64,000 nt of DNA from Prosthecobacter debontii (lineage in GTDB: Bacteria; Verrucomicrobiota; Verrucomicrobiia; Verrucomicrobiales; Verrucomicrobiaceae): the NCBI RefSeq assembly GCF_900167535.1, contig NZ_FUYE01000002.1:372001-436000 (forward strand), written 5' to 3'. The notes below the pieces were generated by a model. It was given only the letters and a program-made list of their open reading frames with translations. It did not search any database and had not been told where the DNA came from. Positions 59,990 to 64,000 of the stretch are shown one piece after another. Numbering within the stretch: the first letter of the stretch is position 1; every line of letters starts with the position of its first letter. A program made the position numbers and the translations under genes.

Positions 59990-60994
59990 ATGAAGAAGGC
60001 CCTGTTTATCCTGGTCAAAGTCGCCATCACCACAGTGCTGCTGTGGATGATCTTCCGCGAGCACCGCTTCACGGTGGCCATCCTACCGCACCTGCAGGCC
60101 ATGATTACCAACTGGGGTTGGACTTTGGCAGGGCTGGTTCTCGTGGGGTTATCCACTTGGTTTCATGCCCTCCGCTGGCAGGTGCTGCTCATCGGCCAGG
60201 AACATCCCGTGTCAGGGGGAGAAGTACTCCGCATCACGGTCATCAGTAACTTCTTCAACATCACTTCTTTGGGAGCCGTGGGTGGGGACGCTTATAAAGT
60301 GCTCGCTCTGATGAAGCGGCCCGGTTCTCGCCGCCTGCCCATCATGGTTTCCGTCATGTTGGATCACATGCTGGGCCTTTTCGGCCTCGCGATTTTGTTC
60401 CTGAGCTGCGGCTACGCTTTCAGAAACCAATTAGACAGTTACGGCCCGGAAGTCCGGGCTATCGTGAAAGGATTCAGTTGGTTCGTCGGTGGCTCCATGG
60501 TGGGCATTTTTCTCTCTGCGATCTCTTTCACGCCGAGGCTTTACAACTGGGGAGAACGCCAATGGCCTTGGATGCTTGGTTGGCCTCCTTTGAAAAGTTT
60601 CGCCCAGGCATGCGATGCCATCCGCCGCGCCTGGGGCTGCTCGCTCATCGCTGTCGTCCTCTCCGTCTTCATTTTCGCCACGCAGTTCCTTTCTTTTTAC
60701 TGCGGCATTTTTGCGGTCGGTGGTCAGGCCCCCCTCCTTGAGGTGATGGCGGCCATGCCAATCGTCGATACTGCCGCAGGTCTGCCCTTATCCGTCTCTG
60801 GACTCGGCGTGCGGGAAAAGACTTTTGAGACCTTGGTGCATGCCATGACGGGTCTTCCTGAGGCCACGGCCGTTTCAGCCTCGCTTGCAGGTTGGCTGAT
60901 GACGGTCATCTGGGGACTTCTAGGAGGTCTCCTTTTCATCCGTGGCACCGCACCTGCTGAGTCAACGAACCCCATCTCTCCCCCCGAGGCTTGA
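59990..60994 (+). CDS. LPG_synthase_TM (UPF0104) integral membrane protein
   Basis: 334-aa polytopic protein with about eight membrane segments and the family signatures ALRWQVLL, ISNFFNITSLGAVGGDAYKV, RLPIMVSVMLDHMLGL and the AAGLPLSVSGLGVREKTFE loop. This domain is shared by the flippase half of MprF (lysyl-phosphatidylglycerol synthase) and by AglD-like glycolipid proteins; a flippase-type role for a lipid is implied. It lacks the MprF aminoacyl-transferase domain. The stop overlaps the next start (TTGA). Confidence 0.88.
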   Translation: MKKALFILVKVAITTVLLWMIFREHRFTVAILPHLQAMITNWGWTLAGLVLVGLSTWFHALRWQVLLIGQEHPVSGGEVLRITVISNFFNITSLGAVGGDAYKVLALMKRPGSRRLPIMVSVMLDHMLGLFGLAILFLSCGYAFRNQLDSYGPEVRAIVKGFSWFVGGSMVGIFLSAISFTPRLYNWGERQWPWMLGWPPLKSFAQACDAIRRAWGCSLIAVVLSVFIFATQFLSFYCGIFAVGGQAPLLEVMAAMPIVDTAAGLPLSVSGLGVREKTFETLVHAMTGLPEATAVSASLAGWLMTVIWGLLGGLLFIRGTAPAESTNPISPPEA

Positions 60995-61827
60995 AACCAC
61001 GCATCGCCATCTCTCTCGGTTCCTCCTTCCTGGGTTATGCCACCCACGCCGGCTTCATCACGCGGTTGCATGAACTCGGTGTCCGTCCTGTGGCCGTCGC
61101 AGGATCTTCTTCGGGAGCGGTGGCTTCAGGTCTCTATGCAGCAGGCCTCAGCCCTGAGCAGATTCGGCAAACCGTTCTCGCCCACACCTTTCGGCGCTCC
61201 TTCGTGCGTCGGACCCCGTGGTTCACCCACTATATCGTGAACAGTTTCAGCAACCGCGCGGTGGGAGCGTTCAATACCGATGGCGCAGTCGCTTACCTCA
61301 CTCGAGTTTTAGGGAATATCCAAATCCAGGATCTGAAACAGCCCCGTTATATGGCCGCCGTTTCCGATCTCGAAACGTCCAAAACGCATTTCATTACGCA
61401 AGGTCCTCTGGCTCAGATCATGATCGCCAGTTGCTGTATCCCCACCATCTTCGCGCCGCGTTTCCATGAGAATATGCACTGTTTCGATGGAGGAGTCGCC
61501 CATGAGGCCCCGATCGACCCCTGGCTTGAGGAAGACGACATTGATCTCATCATCATGCATCGGGTGACTCATCACGAAGCTCCCGCTCCCAAACTTTTCC
61601 CCTTCAATTTTCTCCACCTCGCCTCCAAGGCCCATCAATGCGCCAGCGAGCAGCTTCATGACTACCGTGTGAAACTGGCCGCCATGCATGGCAAAAAGAC
61701 GATTGTCCTGACCACCGTGCACAACCGGCCCAGCACCTTTTCTGGGCGTGAGATGCCCTCTTACTTTGCGGCAGGAGAGGCCCAGGCCCAACAGCTCTTT
61801 GATACCCAGTTGCGTGACTTGATCTGA
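60991..61827 (+). CDS. Patatin-like phospholipase
   Basis: 278-aa patatin-fold serine hydrolase. Nucleophile Ser40 in GSSSGA (GxSxG, residues 38-42), catalytic Asp166 in CFDGG (DGG motif), and an N-terminal glycine-rich stretch ISLGSSFLGYATHAGF serving as the oxyanion region. It begins with TTG at 60991, overlapping the flippase-like stop, so it is translationally coupled. No membrane segment. It probably deacylates a lipid, perhaps the product of the pathway encoded by the three preceding genes. Confidence 0.86.
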   Translation: MKPRIAISLGSSFLGYATHAGFITRLHELGVRPVAVAGSSSGAVASGLYAAGLSPEQIRQTVLAHTFRRSFVRRTPWFTHYIVNSFSNRAVGAFNTDGAVAYLTRVLGNIQIQDLKQPRYMAAVSDLETSKTHFITQGPLAQIMIASCCIPTIFAPRFHENMHCFDGGVAHEAPIDPWLEEDDIDLIIMHRVTHHEAPAPKLFPFNFLHLASKAHQCASEQLHDYRVKLAAMHGKKTIVLTTVHNRPSTFSGREMPSYFAAGEAQAQQLFDTQLRDLI

Positions 61828-61837
61828 CCCTCAGGGG

Positions 61838-62791
61838 CTACCGATAGACCTCGGCCAACTTGCGCATCAGGGTTTCCAGATCGGCATAATAACGGTCCTC
61901 CCCTAGATCAGCCCGACGACTTTTCAGGGCATCCAATTCCCTTTCTAAAACATCTCGCTGATGCCTCTGAGCCTCCGTGAGTTTTTGCTCTTCTTCACTC
62001 AGCACTAAGGCGACTTGGGCCGCTCGCCGACCATCCGCTTGGGGATCCGTAGCTTCGACCCCCTGAAAAACCTCAAAGCGAGTGCCGACTCCATCCCCGT
62101 TGTCCTCCAGTAGGGCGTGCTCCGTGGCTAAACGTCCTTCAGCTTCATAGAACTCACTCGTCTTCTTGCTGGCAAACAAGAAGGCCTCAAGGACCGACAC
62201 TTGTTTGTCATGATCCAAATCCGCCTCCGCTAGGCCCGCGATGGCAGGTGCGAAGTACTCACCAAAACGCGTGTAAAAGATCTCATCCGCACTTTTCGTC
62301 GCTGTCACCACGATGCGATTCTTCCCTGTTAGCGAAGCAATGAATCCACCACTGGCTGAGGCTGTCTGGATCAGCACCAGTTCCCTCTTCATATGCCGTA
62401 ACCAATCGCTGATCTGGCGTGCCGTCACATCCGGACCACGCAGATTAAACTTGGCCTCGCGACCATCAAAGGTGCCATGACCAATCATCACCAGCCAGAA
62501 CTGACCTGTGGATTGAGAGGATGCCTGACTTAATGCGGCCTCCAACTGAGCGGCATCATCGTCCGGCTTCCCTCGGCCGATGATCTGAATAGGAAGCCCA
62601 GCTTTCGAACAGGCCTCTTCCCAAGCAGTCACCTGCCTCTCAAAAAGCTTGCCGTACTGCTCAGTTCCGGCTGCGCCAACCACCAACAACACATTCACCT
62701 CACGAGATGAACTCGGCGAGGTTTGTTCTGCCGACACCGCCAGCACTCCCAGTGTCAGAAAACAGAGGAGCAAATACCAACTCGACTTCAT
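61838..62791 (-). CDS. Exported caspase-fold protein with Ser at the catalytic Cys position
   Basis: 317-aa protein with signal MKSSWYLLLCFLTLGVLAVS. The fold of C13/C14-like caspases is suggested by VNVLLVVGAAG, the His105-Gly dyad (VMIGHGTF), a substrate-loop-like stretch, and a region TASASGGF (143-150) aligned to the usual D-x-C-x-S-G-G, where the Cys is Ser145. A DLDHDKQVSV EF-hand-like loop follows (191-200), then a C-terminal coiled coil. It may be inactive or use Ser as nucleophile. The start overlaps the preceding gene stop (ATGA), indicating an operon with the GATase-like protein. Confidence 0.75.
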   Translation of the reverse strand: MKSSWYLLLCFLTLGVLAVSAEQTSPSSSREVNVLLVVGAAGTEQYGKLFERQVTAWEEACSKAGLPIQIIGRGKPDDDAAQLEAALSQASSQSTGQFWLVMIGHGTFDGREAKFNLRGPDVTARQISDWLRHMKRELVLIQTASASGGFIASLTGKNRIVVTATKSADEIFYTRFGEYFAPAIAGLAEADLDHDKQVSVLEAFLFASKKTSEFYEAEGRLATEHALLEDNGDGVGTRFEVFQGVEATDPQADGRRAAQVALVLSEEEQKLTEAQRHQRDVLERELDALKSRRADLGEDRYYADLETLMRKLAEVYR

Positions 62792-64000
62792 GCCAAACCT
62801 CCTTTCCTTCGCATCCACCACTCTGCACCGAGCAGTCCTAAGATCAGAGCAAATATCCAAGGTGCATGCCATAAGGGTTCCGTAACGGTTTCCTCCACTG
62901 GCACTCGGATGTTGTTGAGCAACTCGGGAAGCTGCTTCAGTTGATTGAGATCAAGCACCTGCCCCCCGCTCTCCTCCGCCAGCTGTTTCATCCAATCCAC
63001 TTGGGGTTCCAGCGAGACAAACTCCTTCGCGACTGGATCATGGGCCCACCCCGTGACCTTCTGTCCGATGATCATGGGAGAACCACGGCCCTCATCGGTC
63101 GCCATCGTTTCCACGGTGGCTTCAACCCGATATGGACCGGGTACCTGAGAAAAGAACTCTGCCTCAAAAAGCCCCGCCTCTTGTAAGCTAGGTTCAGCAA
63201 AAAGCGATGATTTTTTCCCCTCTGGACCCGTCACTTCGATTTTCACCATCGCATCGTCGAGTGGACGAAAAGCTTCGTCACGAACACGCGTCTCCAGCTT
63301 CACTCGACCATCGAGCGAGCTCACTACCAACTGAATACGATCCGGCACATCCACCACCAGCCACCGCATCATCTGCCGCCACGCACGCTCTAGATCTTTA
63401 CTCGCCGCTTCATCACGCATGCCCCAGCGCCACATGTCTCCTAACGTAAGCGCCGCCACTCTTCCCTCCCCAAAGCGCTGCGCCGTTAAAGCGGGTAATG
63501 ACTCTTGTTCATCACTACTCACCGTCGCCAAAACACTGGCTCCAGGCTTGATGGAAAAGACTTGATTCACGGCTTGAAACCCGGGCATTTGAGCCAGCCG
63601 CTGCTCGTCCTGCTCACGGCTTGCACGCAAGCGTGTCCAAGGCTCCAACCATCCCTCACGCGTCAGATTGAACCGACCATTGGATAACGCAGGCGCTTGG
63701 CTGACACGATCCAGATACACAGGCAGCATCCTACCAAGTGGGGTGTGGTCGTAACCCCCAGCCTGATAGGATTCCTGACCGCCCAGCATCAGCAGAGCCC
63801 CGCCTCTTTCACTGACGAATCGCTCGATCAAATTCATCTGTTCTTGCGTGAAGAACGAGGCCTCGAGGTCATCCACCACGATGGCTCGATACTCTCCGAA
63901 CAAGGTTTCGGGGGACTTGGGAAATCCGTCACTCAGTTCCTTCGCATCTCGGGTTCCCAGACGAATCAAGACCGGCTGATCATAGCGCTGAGCTTCAGCC
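62788..64000 (-). CDS. Membrane protein with GATase1-like domain (5' truncated at window edge)
   Basis: The frame stays open to the right edge, so only the last ~400 residues are visible. A class I glutamine-amidotransferase-like (Rossmannoid) domain is seen (AIVVDDLEASFFTQEQMNLI, then GGALLMLGGQESYQAGGY), the common feature of big VWA/BatA-type membrane proteins. No catalytic Cys of a true GATase is apparent. Ig-like beta segments follow (RIQLVVSSLDGRVKLETRVR). The C-terminus has one membrane segment (WIFALILGLLGAEWW) and a short basic tail. It is coupled (ATGA) to the caspase-fold gene. Confidence 0.75.
   Translation of the reverse strand, partial: AEAQRYDQPVLIRLGTRDAKELSDGFPKSPETLFGEYRAIVVDDLEASFFTQEQMNLIERFVSERGGALLMLGGQESYQAGGYDHTPLGRMLPVYLDRVSQAPALSNGRFNLTREGWLEPWTRLRASREQDEQRLAQMPGFQAVNQVFSIKPGASVLATVSSDEQESLPALTAQRFGEGRVAALTLGDMWRWGMRDEAASKDLERAWRQMMRWLVVDVPDRIQLVVSSLDGRVKLETRVRDEAFRPLDDAMVKIEVTGPEGKKSSLFAEPSLQEAGLFEAEFFSQVPGPYRVEATVETMATDEGRGSPMIIGQKVTGWAHDPVAKEFVSLEPQVDWMKQLAEESGGQVLDLNQLKQLPELLNNIRVPVEETVTEPLWHAPWIFALILGLLGAEWWMRRKGGLA

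Overview
The window reads as chromosomal DNA of a member of the Verrucomicrobiota, probably the Prosthecobacter/Verrucomicrobium side of the phylum. The clues are a 131-aa protein (28590-28985) that looks like the family restricted to Verrucomicrobia and Planctomycetes, a PEP-CTERM secreted protein, a Tat-exported Gfo/Idh dehydrogenase, a sugar-phosphate isomerase/epimerase of the kind abundant in this phylum, and a prepilin-signal protein. The phylum call is inference from protein families; no rRNA is present. I see no insertion sequence, phage gene or CRISPR array.

Layout. 1-11.4 kb: signalling and housekeeping. A periplasmic-binding-domain histidine kinase (cut by the window edge) faces a four-gene minus-strand series: NtrB-like kinase, antitoxin, toxin, NtrC-like sigma-54 activator. 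Then come cutA, a LOG-family protein, a metallo-hydrolase, a 1080-aa hybrid kinase and fumC. 11.4-21.0 kb: one plus-strand chemosensory operon, CheW-CheR/TPR-CheW-MCP-CheA/REC-CheB-hybrid kinase. It has the parts of a Wsp-type pathway, but its last gene is a REC-REC-kinase-REC protein instead of a diguanylate cyclase. 21.1-26.3 kb: two tRNAs, then a manganese locus. This has a divergent mntR, an outer-membrane protein gene and mntABCD, with two copies of one inverted repeat between mntR and the operon. 26.4-30.1 kb: small exported proteins (DUF4359-like, beta-helix, SGNH hydrolase), ppnP and a sugar isomerase.

30.3-36.4 kb: a minus-strand exopolysaccharide export group (tyrosine autokinase, Wza-like lipoprotein, EF-hand protein, large outer-membrane beta-barrel, small membrane protein) with no glycosyltransferases and visibly richer in A+T than its surroundings. 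36.6-47.1 kb: pseudouridine synthase, two Gfo/Idh oxidoreductases, galE, an aquaglyceroporin, an HtrA-type protease, a metallo-hydrolase, a DHFR-family protein, a TPM-domain protein, a CPBP membrane protease and tRNA-Leu. 47.2-53.8 kb: PEP-CTERM protein, an AT-rich spacer with a perfect palindrome, MFS transporter, hisC, a NYN/OST-HTH protein and a pseudopilin with a Pro/Gly/Ala-rich tail. 53.8-64 kb: cardiolipin synthase, a sialidase fused to an alpha/beta hydrolase, trigger factor, a fabG-ACP-flippase-patatin operon, and at the right edge a coupled pair encoding a GATase-like membrane protein (truncated) and a caspase-fold protein whose catalytic Cys position is Ser.

Genes are tightly packed. 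Stop/start overlaps of 4 bp (ATGA, GTGA, TTGA) mark the operons, and several convergent pairs overlap at their stop codons. Hairpins with stems of about 8-13 bp and T-runs end many transcripts and help define units.
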